From: Rhodospirillaceae bacterium TMED167
Lineage (GTDB): Bacteria; Pseudomonadota; Alphaproteobacteria; Rhodospirillales_A; UBA2165
Direction: 5' to 3'
NCBI GenBank assembly: GCA_002170915.1
Contig: NHHQ01000056.1
Coordinates: 2,037 to 7,894, forward strand
Length of the DNA stretch: 5,858 bases
Position 1 is the first letter of the stretch, and each line of letters opens with the position of its first letter. The notes under the pieces were generated by a model. That model was not told the origin of the DNA, ran no database searches, and was given only the letters and a program-made list of their open reading frames with translations. The translations under genes and the position numbers were made by a program. This document shows, piece after piece, positions 1 to 5,858 of this stretch.

Positions 1-904
1 GCACATCTTCCGCGTCCTGACACGCCTGATAGAGGGCGATGGCGTCTTCCATGGCGAGTTTGGTGCCCGAGCCGATGGAATAGTGCGCGGTGTGCAGTGC
101 ATCTCCGATGAGCACGACATTGTCATGGCTCCAGGTTTCGCATCGGATGGTGGGAAACGTCCGCCAAACGGATTTGTTGGACACAAGTTTGTGGCCATCC
201 AACGTTTCAGCCCACAGCTCCTCCATGTACGCGAGGAGGTCCGCCTCGCTCAGATCTGCCACCTCGTTTTTGGCGTTGGCCCATGTCGGTTCCGGTGCCT
301 CAACGATCCAGGTGGACAGATCATCGTTGTATTGGTACGCGCCAAGCACCCAAATGCCGTGCGCGTTCTCGGCAAAGTCAAAGGTGAAGGCCGCATGGGG
401 TTTGGTCGTGCCAAGCCACACGAACTTATTACGCCGCCACTCAAAGCTCGGCTTGAATTGGTCCTCGTAGGTCTTTCGGACGATACTGTTCAATCCATCT
501 GCCCCGACAATCAAATCCGCGTCGGCATAGTGGGACAAATCGTTTATGTCCGTTTCGAAATGGAGAGAGATCCCCAACGAACGCGCCCGCTTTTGCAAGA
601 TCAACAACAACTCCCGGCGTCCGCAACCGCAGAATCCATGACCTGCCGTCCGGATGATCTCCCCCTTCCAAACAAAGTCGATCTCATCCCAATAAGCAAA
701 AGCGCGAGTGATTTCGTCATAGGTTGCCGGATCGTGGGAGAGAAAATTACCAAGGGTCTCATCGGAAAAGACCACGCCAAACCCAAAGGTGTCATCGGCG
801 CGGTTCCGCTCATAGACCCTGATGTCGTGGGAGGGGTCTGCCTGTTTCATAAGAACAGCGTAGTAGAGACCCGCCGCCCCGCCGCCAATGATGACGATTT
901 TCAT
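1..904 (-). CDS. FAD-dependent aromatic-CoA monooxygenase (2-aminobenzoyl-CoA / salicylyl-CoA hydroxylase type), N-terminal part
   Basis: The frame is open from ATG at 904-902 to the left edge, giving 301 complete codons; the C-terminus lies outside. Seen: a Rossmann dinucleotide motif GGGAAG at residues 7-12, an acidic residue ending strand 2 (E32, in VYERN), the segment VVFSDETLGNF (44-54), GHGFCGCGRRELL (88-100), the DG motif GADGLNS (134-140), and the FAD-ribityl motif GDALHTAHYSIGSGTKLA (267-284). Family knowledge: this is the class A flavoprotein hydroxylase fold. The VVFSDET, GHGFCG and HTAHYSIGSGTKLA blocks resemble 2-aminobenzoyl-CoA monooxygenase/reductase and salicylyl-CoA 5-hydroxylase rather than free-acid salicylate or p-hydroxybenzoate hydroxylases. 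Such enzymes use NAD(P)H and O2 in the cytoplasm. Many are about 770-residue fusions with a C-terminal old-yellow-enzyme domain, which cannot be checked here. A purine-rich site (GGAAAGGGA, 908-916) precedes the start. The gene diverges from the RdhA-like gene. Family is confident; the exact substrate is not. Confidence 0.86.
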   Translation of the reverse strand, partial: MKIVIIGGGAAGLYYAVLMKQADPSHDIRVYERNRADDTFGFGVVFSDETLGNFLSHDPATYDEITRAFAYWDEIDFVWKGEIIRTAGHGFCGCGRRELLLILQKRARSLGISLHFETDINDLSHYADADLIVGADGLNSIVRKTYEDQFKPSFEWRRNKFVWLGTTKPHAAFTFDFAENAHGIWVLGAYQYNDDLSTWIVEAPEPTWANAKNEVADLSEADLLAYMEELWAETLDGHKLVSNKSVWRTFPTIRCETWSHDNVVLIGDALHTAHYSIGSGTKLAMEDAIALYQACQDAEDV

Positions 905-946
905 ATCCGTCCCTTTCCGACGCGCGCCCTTTAGTGGACCTTTTGC

Positions 947-964
947 AATAAGTTATTAAACTAA
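947..964. promoter_or_regulatory. Overlapping AT-rich dyads, candidate operator between divergent genes
   Basis: Two dyads overlap here. AATAA-G-TTATT (947-957) is a perfect 5-bp inverted repeat around one base. TAAGTT-ATTA-AACTAA (949-964) is a 16-bp dyad matching at 5 of 6 arm positions. The site is AT-rich in a GC-richer surround and lies between the monooxygenase start (904) and the rightward starts at 1020 and 1138. On the leftward strand TTGGCG (975-980) and TAATAA (954-959) resemble -35 and -10 boxes with a short 15-bp spacer, so a repressor on the dyad would cover the -10. Size and composition suit a MarR- or TetR-type regulator, but no regulator gene is visible in the window. This is inference from symmetry and position only. 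Confidence 0.3.
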
Positions 965-1019
965 CGCCCGAAACGCCAACTTGATCAACAGGAGGCAGTT
1001 TTTAAAAGGAACGACTGAG

Positions 1020-1151
1020 ATGGCCGACCAACTGCCCCTCCCCGCCTCATGGAGGGATATCCGAGATATCAAGAGCGGACGGTGGAAATTTGCCGTCGGA
1101 CGCGCCAAAACAACTACCTGGACAAGAGAAAATAACCATGGCCTCCGATAA
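1020..1151 (+). CDS. Possible 43-residue small protein or coupling leader upstream of the RdhA-like gene
   Basis: ATG at 1020 is preceded by AAAAGGA (1004-1010) with 9 bases of spacing, the best ribosome-binding site on this strand in the region. The frame runs 43 codons to TAA at 1149-1151, so it overlaps the RdhA-like start (ATG 1138) by 14 bases in another frame. The peptide begins MADQLPLPASWRDIRDIK, is basic and tryptophan-containing (three Trp, many Arg/Lys), and has no membrane segment or signal peptide. It is therefore not an RdhB-type membrane anchor. I recognise no family. Ribosomes ending here could re-initiate at 1138, whose own site (AAGAG, 1124-1128) is weaker. It could equally be a chance open frame in leader RNA. 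Confidence 0.33.
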   Translation: MADQLPLPASWRDIRDIKSGRWKFAVGRAKTTTWTRENNHGLR

Positions 1152-2124
1152 ACGTCCCCTCGTCTACGATGATTTTCTGCCCTTCTTCCCAGACGCCTCC
1201 GGCAACGAAGTGAACGGTCTGGGGGAAAAAGACATCCGCAGGCCCTCACCTTTTTTTTGGCATCCGCCGGACCAACACGCGTTCGGGGAGCTTCAGCGCC
1301 AAGTCATTGGGATTCAGCGGCGGTCCCCAGACATCACGGAACATTATTCCCATGATGCCCCCCGAGGCCCAGCCCCGGTTGAAAAAGCCGGGACCAAAAT
1401 CGAAAAATCAGCACAAAGCTGGACGGCGGACGTGAAGGCGTTTGCCCTCGCCCACGAAGGAGATTTTGTCGGGATCGCGCCCATGGACCCGCTCTACGTG
1501 TATGAAGGCTATGAACTGACACATCCGTGGGTGATCGTTGTCGGCGTCTCCATGGAACATGAAGAACTCGACAATTTGCCGCCGTCCCTGGAGAACACCA
1601 GCAATCCTGTGGAAGTGGCGCGTCAGTATAACCGGGCCGCCCGGGCATGCCGGGAGCTGAACAATTTCATTCTCTCACAAGGATATGAGGCCAAAGCCTG
1701 GCAGGGGCCCTTTGCCTCCGCCTTGAACATGATGCCGGCAGCCATCCAGGCGGGGATCGGCACGCTCGGCAAACACGGCTCCCTCATTAATGAAGAATTC
1801 GGCTCGTCCTTCCGGATCTCAGCTGTCACCACGGACATTCCGCTGGTGGGGGACGCCCCCAAGGACATCGGCGCGGAAGACTTCTGTGCCAACTGCCAGG
1901 TGTGTGTCAAAGCCTGCCCGCCGGGCGCCATTTTTTCAGAGAAACAAATGGTGCGGGGGGTGGAAAAATGGTTCGTCGATTTCGACAAATGCATTCCCTA
2001 TTTCGGCGAGGCGCTGGGCTGCGCCATCTGCATCACCAAATGTCCGTGGTCAAAGCCGGGTCGGGCGCCAAAGCTCATGCAGAAAATGTTGGGCAGACGG
2101 GAAACGGTAAAAGCACGGACATGA
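1138..2124 (+). CDS. Compact cytosolic RdhA-like protein: corrinoid/4Fe-4S reductive dehalogenase family (QueG-related)
   Basis: The protein has 328 residues and ends with two cluster motifs: CX2CX2CX3CP at C250, C253, C256, C260 and CX9CX2CX3CP at C285, C295, C298, C302. Before them lies NMMPAAIQAGIGTLGKHGSL (197-216), followed by RISAVTTDIPLV (226-237). This is the PxAxxAGxGxxGKxGxLI...TDIPL block shared by reductive dehalogenases and epoxyqueuosine reductase, where it belongs to the cobalamin-binding nitroreductase-like fold. RRPSPFFW (34-41) and VYEGYE (121-126) also read as RdhA-like. Known for the family: two [4Fe-4S] clusters pass electrons to cob(II)alamin. Unlike respiratory RdhA there is no Tat leader (no hydrophobic stretch near the N-terminus) and no rdhB nearby. 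Unlike NpRdhA/BhbA there is no C-terminal flavin/ferredoxin reductase domain, so electrons must come from a separate partner. ATG 1138 was chosen over an in-frame TTG at 1090, which has no good site. A queuosine role is less likely given the divergent aromatic-CoA monooxygenase. The substrate is unknown. Confidence 0.8.
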   Translation: MASDKRPLVYDDFLPFFPDASGNEVNGLGEKDIRRPSPFFWHPPDQHAFGELQRQVIGIQRRSPDITEHYSHDAPRGPAPVEKAGTKIEKSAQSWTADVKAFALAHEGDFVGIAPMDPLYVYEGYELTHPWVIVVGVSMEHEELDNLPPSLENTSNPVEVARQYNRAARACRELNNFILSQGYEAKAWQGPFASALNMMPAAIQAGIGTLGKHGSLINEEFGSSFRISAVTTDIPLVGDAPKDIGAEDFCANCQVCVKACPPGAIFSEKQMVRGVEKWFVDFDKCIPYFGEALGCAICITKCPWSKPGRAPKLMQKMLGRRETVKART

Positions 2125-2231
2125 CGCCGGCCTTCCCCGGTCTGTCCTCGCATCAAACGAGACGAAAGGACAAGCAGAGAACGGCTTCATGACCGGACCA
2201 AAAAGGTCTCCGCACCTTGCAACGACAGACA

Positions 2232-2258
2232 AAAAGGGCGCCTGATCGGCGCCCTTTT
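2232..2258. terminator. Strong intrinsic terminator, probably bidirectional
   Basis: AAAAGGGCGCC (2232-2242) and GGCGCCCTTTT (2248-2258) form a perfect 11-bp stem around the 5-base loop TGATC. Read leftward, the stem is followed by five T (2235-2231), so it ends the ilvBNC transcript 22 bases past the ilvC stop. Read rightward, it ends in four T (2255-2258) and can also stop the RdhA-like transcript, whose stop codon is 108 bases upstream. The position between convergent genes fits a shared terminator. Confidence 0.88.
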
Positions 2259-2264
2259 ACGTTT

Positions 2265-2279
2265 GGCGGAGAAATCCGC

Positions 2280-2280
<1 letters not shown>
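2265..2280. terminator. Short GC-rich hairpin abutting the ilvC stop codon
   Basis: GGCGGA (2265-2270) and TCCGCC (2275-2280) pair perfectly around a 4-base loop, GAAA on the plus strand (a GNRA loop) and TTTC on the ilvC transcript. The hairpin includes one base of the ilvC stop codon and has no T-run of its own. It may protect the 3' end or support the main terminator at 2232-2258 rather than terminate alone. Confidence 0.45.
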
Positions 2281-3320
<1,040 letters not shown>

Positions 3321-3366
3321 TCAGGCAGTCCGCCGATGCAGCTGCCCACTCCCATATTATTGTGCG

Positions 3367-3888
3367 TTACATTTCTTCTGCACCGCGAGCGATGGCAACG
3401 ATCCCTGTCCGGGACACATCCACAAGCCCAAGCGGCATAATTTCCGCGATAAAGCGGTCAACGGTATCAGAGCTGCCCACGATCTCGAACACAAAGGACT
3501 CGCTTGTACTGTCCACAATCTGCGCCTGGAATTTATCCCCGATGGCCATGGCTTCCACCCGCTCGTCCCCAGTGCCATTCACTTTCACAAGTGCGAGTTC
3601 CCGCTGCACCGACCGGCCGTCGGTGGTTAGGTCCGAGACTTTTTGAACCGGCACAAGGCGGCGCAGCTGTTCACGGATTTGATTGATCACCGATTCACTA
3701 CCCGATGTCACGATAGTGATTTTGGAATAGCCCGATTCCGGATCAACTTCGGAGACGGTAAGGCTATCGATGTTATACCCCCTACCCGAGAACAGGCCAA
3801 CGACGCGGTGCAGTACCCCGGTCTCGTTGTCCACGAGGACGGAAAAAGTATGACTTCTCGTTTCGTTTTGTGTGCCAGTCTCGTTCAC
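3367..3888 (-). CDS. ilvN: Acetolactate synthase, small regulatory subunit
   Basis: This is the regulatory subunit of acetohydroxyacid synthase (also named IlvH). It activates the large subunit and confers feedback inhibition by branched-chain amino acids. It has 173 residues, near the family's usual 160-175. The N-terminal ACT domain spans about 13-88, with the ligand-loop signature NETGVLHRVVGLFSGRGYNI at 21-40. Gly24 and Asn39 match positions where substitutions in E. coli IlvH relieve valine inhibition, so feedback is predicted intact. The C-terminal domain (about 95-170) carries RELALVKV, FRAQ-like KFQAQIVD and SRTGIVAIARG. The start is GTG at 3888-3886: an in-frame TAA lies two codons upstream, and GGAGAAG (3896-3902) sits 7 bases before it. 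It follows ilvB after a 101-base gap and precedes ilvC, which indicates a leftward operon. Confidence 0.97.
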   Translation of the reverse strand: MNETGTQNETRSHTFSVLVDNETGVLHRVVGLFSGRGYNIDSLTVSEVDPESGYSKITIVTSGSESVINQIREQLRRLVPVQKVSDLTTDGRSVQRELALVKVNGTGDERVEAMAIGDKFQAQIVDSTSESFVFEIVGSSDTVDRFIAEIMPLGLVDVSRTGIVAIARGAEEM

Positions 3889-3895
3889 GTCTTAA

Positions 3896-3902
3896 CTTCT
3901 CC
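3896..3902 (-). promoter_or_regulatory. Ribosome-binding site fixing the GTG start of ilvN
   Basis: On the ilvN strand GGAGAAG lies 7 bases before GTG (3888). The only nearby in-frame ATG upstream (3909-3907) opens a 5-codon frame that stops at TAA before the GTG. The rare start codon is therefore well supported. Confidence 0.7.
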
Positions 3903-3919
3903 AGAGCATTCCGGGAGCG

Positions 3920-3955
3920 CGGTTAATTAAGCACCGAGCCCTCTCTCAACAAAAT
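3920..3955 (-). promoter_or_regulatory. Weak candidate internal promoter in the ilvB-ilvN gap
   Basis: The 101-base gap is wide for an operon of this kind. On the leftward strand TTGTTG is followed 16 bases later by TTAATT, which resemble -35 and -10 boxes ahead of ilvN. The match to consensus is partial, and no terminator with a T-run ends ilvB, so read-through from ilvB is expected as well. A secondary ilvNC promoter is possible but not shown by sequence alone. Confidence 0.18.
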
Positions 3956-3989
3956 GTACATTGGATATTAAACCCAGGATGAGCGGGTT

Positions 3990-5747
3990 CTACGCCATCA
4001 CGTTGGCTTTGTCATCCATCGTCTTCATTTCGTGATTGGGGCCGAGGACGATCTCGTTATGAGCCGCCCCGGACGGGATCATCGGGAACACGCACTCGTT
4101 CCGATCGACCGCCATATTGAGGAAAACCGGACCTGGCGTTTCCAGCATATATTTGATGCCCGCCTCAACGTCGGCCGGATCATTGACCTGAAGGGCCGAA
4201 AATCCAAAAGCCTCGGCAAGCTTGATGAAATCTGGCCCGCCGGAGAGATCGCATTCTGATTCGTGATTATCGTGGAACAATTCTTGCCACTGGCGGATCA
4301 TGCCGAGAATCTGATTGTTCAGGTTGAGAATCTTGACCGGCAAACCGTTTTTAGCGATGGTGTTCATCTCCTGAATGTTCATCATCAAGGAGCCCTCGCT
4401 GGTCACGCAGACAACCGGCGAGTCTGGATGGGCGACCTGGACTCCCATGGCCGCTGGAACACCGTATCCCATGGTTCCAAGCCCGCCCGAAGTCATCCAG
4501 CGGTTGGGCTCGTCAAAGTGCAGAAACTGAGCCGACCACATCTGGTGTTGCCCGACATCCGTGGTCACATAATAATCTGTCCCGACCAGAGCATTCTTCA
4601 GTGTTTCAAGTGCGAATTGAGGTTTGACGATCGCGGGTCCTTGGTCATAAGCCAAGCAATCCACACCCCGCCACTCATCAATTTGCTTCCACCAGTCCTT
4701 CAGCGCCGCTGACTCGATAACCGGCTGCTTTTTATCCCAGATGGCGAGAATATCCTCGAGCACACTGGCCGCATCGCCGATAATACCGATGTCCACCGAT
4801 ACGTTTTTGTTAAGGGAGGACGGATCGATATCAATATGTACCTTTTTAGAGTCGGGTGAAAAGGCGTCAACCTTACCGGTTACTCTGTCATCAAATCGCG
4901 CACCGATGTTAAACATGACGTCACAGTCATGCATAACCATGTTGGCTTCATACGTACCGTGCATGCCGGGCATCCCGATAAATAGCGGATCAGATGCCGG
5001 AAAGGCCCCGAGCGCCATCAGCGTTGTCGTACACGGGAAACCAGTCATACGGACCAGCTGCGTCACCATCTGAGATGCTTCCGGGCCGGCATTCACCACA
5101 CCGCCGCCCACATAGATGATCGGCTTCTTCGCACTGGCTAGGAGATCGACAGCCGCTTCTATCTTCTCCTGCTCGCCCCTGGTTTTGGGGTTATAATTTC
5201 GGGGCTTCACATCCTCCGGCGCGACATATTGGCCCTCTCCTAGAATAATATCTTTGGGAATATCGATTAGTACTGGCCCGGGCCGGCCATGTGTCGCCAC
5301 ATAAAACGCCTCGTGCATTACGCGCGCAAGGTCTTCGGTGGACCGAACCAGATAATTATGCTTGGTGGCGGCACGGGTGATGCCCGTCGTATCGGCTTCC
5401 TGGAAGGCATCATTGCCGATCAGGTTGCTCACAACCTGGCCCGTCAGACAAATGAGTGGAATGCTATCCATCATGGCGTCCACCAGGCCTGTCACTGTAT
5501 TGGTCGCACCCGGTCCAGACGTGGCCAACACAACACCGGGACGCCCGGTCGAGCGCGCATAGCCCTCAGCCGCATGCACACCGCCTTGTTCGTGTCCCAC
5601 CAGGATATGGCGGATTTTGTTTTGCTGGTAAATCCGATCATAGAGCGGGAGTGTCACGCCCCCTGGATACCCAAAGACAACATCCACATCCTGATCGGTC
5701 AGCGCTTTTAGAATGATGTCTCCGCCGGTGTAGCGATGCTCGGTCAT
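3990..5747 (-). CDS. ilvB: Acetolactate (acetohydroxyacid) synthase, large catalytic subunit
   Basis: This subunit (ilvI in some schemes) condenses two pyruvates to 2-acetolactate, or pyruvate with 2-oxobutyrate, using thiamine diphosphate, Mg2+ and FAD: the first committed step to Val, Leu and Ile. It has 585 residues, slightly longer than E. coli (about 560-575). The N-terminal Pyr domain has GYPGG (26-30), catalytic Glu53 in GHEQGG, and ATSGPGATN (75-83). The central FAD domain (about 190-340) has YVGGG (212-216) and GARFDDRVTGK (282-292). The C-terminal PP domain has the metal/ThDP motif at 450-478 and QWQE (486-489), with the herbicide-site Trp487. Odd: the usual GDGS reads SEGS (450-453), so the metal-ligand Asp is Glu451; the partner Asn478 lies 27 residues on, as usual. 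Val31 and Val106 occupy known herbicide-site positions. ATG 5747 has AGGAG 6 bases before it. The gene heads the leftward ilvBNC cluster. Confidence 0.97.
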   Translation of the reverse strand: MTEHRYTGGDIILKALTDQDVDVVFGYPGGVTLPLYDRIYQQNKIRHILVGHEQGGVHAAEGYARSTGRPGVVLATSGPGATNTVTGLVDAMMDSIPLICLTGQVVSNLIGNDAFQEADTTGITRAATKHNYLVRSTEDLARVMHEAFYVATHGRPGPVLIDIPKDIILGEGQYVAPEDVKPRNYNPKTRGEQEKIEAAVDLLASAKKPIIYVGGGVVNAGPEASQMVTQLVRMTGFPCTTTLMALGAFPASDPLFIGMPGMHGTYEANMVMHDCDVMFNIGARFDDRVTGKVDAFSPDSKKVHIDIDPSSLNKNVSVDIGIIGDAASVLEDILAIWDKKQPVIESAALKDWWKQIDEWRGVDCLAYDQGPAIVKPQFALETLKNALVGTDYYVTTDVGQHQMWSAQFLHFDEPNRWMTSGGLGTMGYGVPAAMGVQVAHPDSPVVCVTSEGSLMMNIQEMNTIAKNGLPVKILNLNNQILGMIRQWQELFHDNHESECDLSGGPDFIKLAEAFGFSALQVNDPADVEAGIKYMLETPGPVFLNMAVDRNECVFPMIPSGAAHNEIVLGPNHEMKTMDDKANVMA

Positions 5748-5791
5748 GTTTTTCTCCTATAATGCGGAAAGGTCTCTGCCAAGACCACCAT
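5744..5791 (-). CDS. Possible leader peptide, or tail of a longer frame, overlapping ilvB by ATGA
   Basis: A frame open from the right edge ends at TGA 5746-5744, sharing ATGA with the ilvB start. Its only internal ATG (5791-5789) gives a 15-residue peptide starting MVVLAETF, with Val-Val-Leu just after the start. Branched-chain codons near the start would suit an attenuator leader, and the ATGA overlap would suit translational coupling. However, the site before this ATG is poor and the codon run is short. The 111-base frame could also be the end of an upstream gene or be open by chance. Confidence 0.2.
   Translation of the reverse strand: MVVLAETFPHYRRKT
5771..5786. other. Small hairpin in the ilvB 5' region
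   Basis: GGTCT (5771-5775) and AGACC (5782-5786) pair perfectly around a 6-base loop, 24 bases before the ilvB start on its strand. It has no T-run, so it is not a terminator. It might affect leader folding, but a stem this short is also common by chance. Confidence 0.25.
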
Positions 5792-5858
5792 AGTTTTTAG
5801 CTCACACAAAAATAGCGCGCCACAAAGGCCGACTTCGATGGCCCCCCATGGCGCGATT
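5792..5858. other. Right-edge region upstream of ilvB, no gene recognised
   Basis: On the leftward strand three frames are open from the edge. They end at TGA 5804-5802, TAA 5799-5797 and TGA 5746-5744, and none gives a protein tail I recognise. TTGTGG followed 17 bases later by AGCTAA is a poor promoter match. The ilvB promoter, or the end of an upstream gene, probably lies here or just beyond the window. Confidence 0.3.

Noticed and set aside
83..934. 283-codon plus-strand open frame opposite the monooxygenase
   Set aside because: The minus strand carries the FAD motifs in order; the plus-strand product has no family features.
991..996. GGAGGC as a ribosome-binding site
   Set aside because: No start codon lies at a workable distance downstream; ATG 1020 is better served by AAAAGGA at 1004-1010.
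1090..1137. TTG at 1090 as start of the RdhA-like protein (16 extra residues)
   Set aside because: TTG is a rare start, no ribosome-binding site precedes it, and the extra residues look like translated leader; ATG 1138 is preferred.
1138..2124. Epoxyqueuosine reductase (QueG) as the name of the 4Fe-4S gene
   Set aside because: The second cluster motif (CX9CX2CX3CP after WFVDFDKC) and the N-terminal segments read more like RdhA, and the neighbours are catabolic; kept only as an alternative.
2143..2172. TGTCCT...AGGACA inverted repeat after the RdhA-like gene
   Set aside because: The stem is only 6 bp with an 18-base loop and no T-run, far weaker than the nearby terminator.
3961..3988. AACCC...GGGTT stem just past the ilvB stop as a terminator
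   Set aside because: A 5-bp stem with a 9-base loop and no T-run; ilvN and ilvC follow on the same strand.

Overview
The window looks like a chromosomal segment of an alphaproteobacterium. The evidence is the leftward order acetolactate synthase large subunit, small subunit, short class I ketol-acid reductoisomerase, together with how the proteins read; I could run no database search. About 97% of the bases are accounted for by five protein genes, two of them catabolic and three biosynthetic. No tRNA, rRNA, CRISPR array, insertion sequence or other mobile-element mark was seen.

Left part (1-2124): two genes diverge from a short shared control region (905-1019). Leftward, and cut by the window edge, is the N-terminal 301 residues of a flavoprotein monooxygenase of the type that hydroxylates aromatic CoA thioesters (2-aminobenzoyl-CoA / salicylyl-CoA). 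Rightward is a compact 328-residue protein with two [4Fe-4S] cluster motifs, related to cobalamin-dependent reductive dehalogenases and to epoxyqueuosine reductase. It has no Tat signal and no fused reductase domain. A 43-codon open frame with a better ribosome-binding site precedes it and overlaps its start codon. AT-rich overlapping dyads at 947-964 could be an operator serving both directions. Together this suggests a small aromatic-catabolism locus of unknown substrate, possibly for a substituted or halogenated aromatic acid handled as its CoA ester.

Middle (2125-2280): a convergent intergenic region with a strong, probably bidirectional terminator (2232-2258) and a second hairpin abutting the ilvC stop codon.

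Right part (2280-5858): the leftward ilvB-ilvN-ilvC cluster. AHAS large and small subunits condense pyruvate (or pyruvate plus 2-oxobutyrate), and KARI then isomerises and reduces the product, giving the first two steps of valine, leucine and isoleucine synthesis. IlvN keeps the ACT-domain residues linked to valine feedback. IlvB is unusual: the usual Gly-Asp-Gly-Ser of the thiamine-diphosphate/metal motif reads Ser-Glu-Gly-Ser, and two positions known from plant herbicide-resistance work carry valine. The last 111 bases hold the ilvB 5' region, with an open frame ending in an ATGA overlap with ilvB.

The best candidate for something new is the divergent monooxygenase / RdhA-like pair. The IlvB cofactor-motif substitution comes next.
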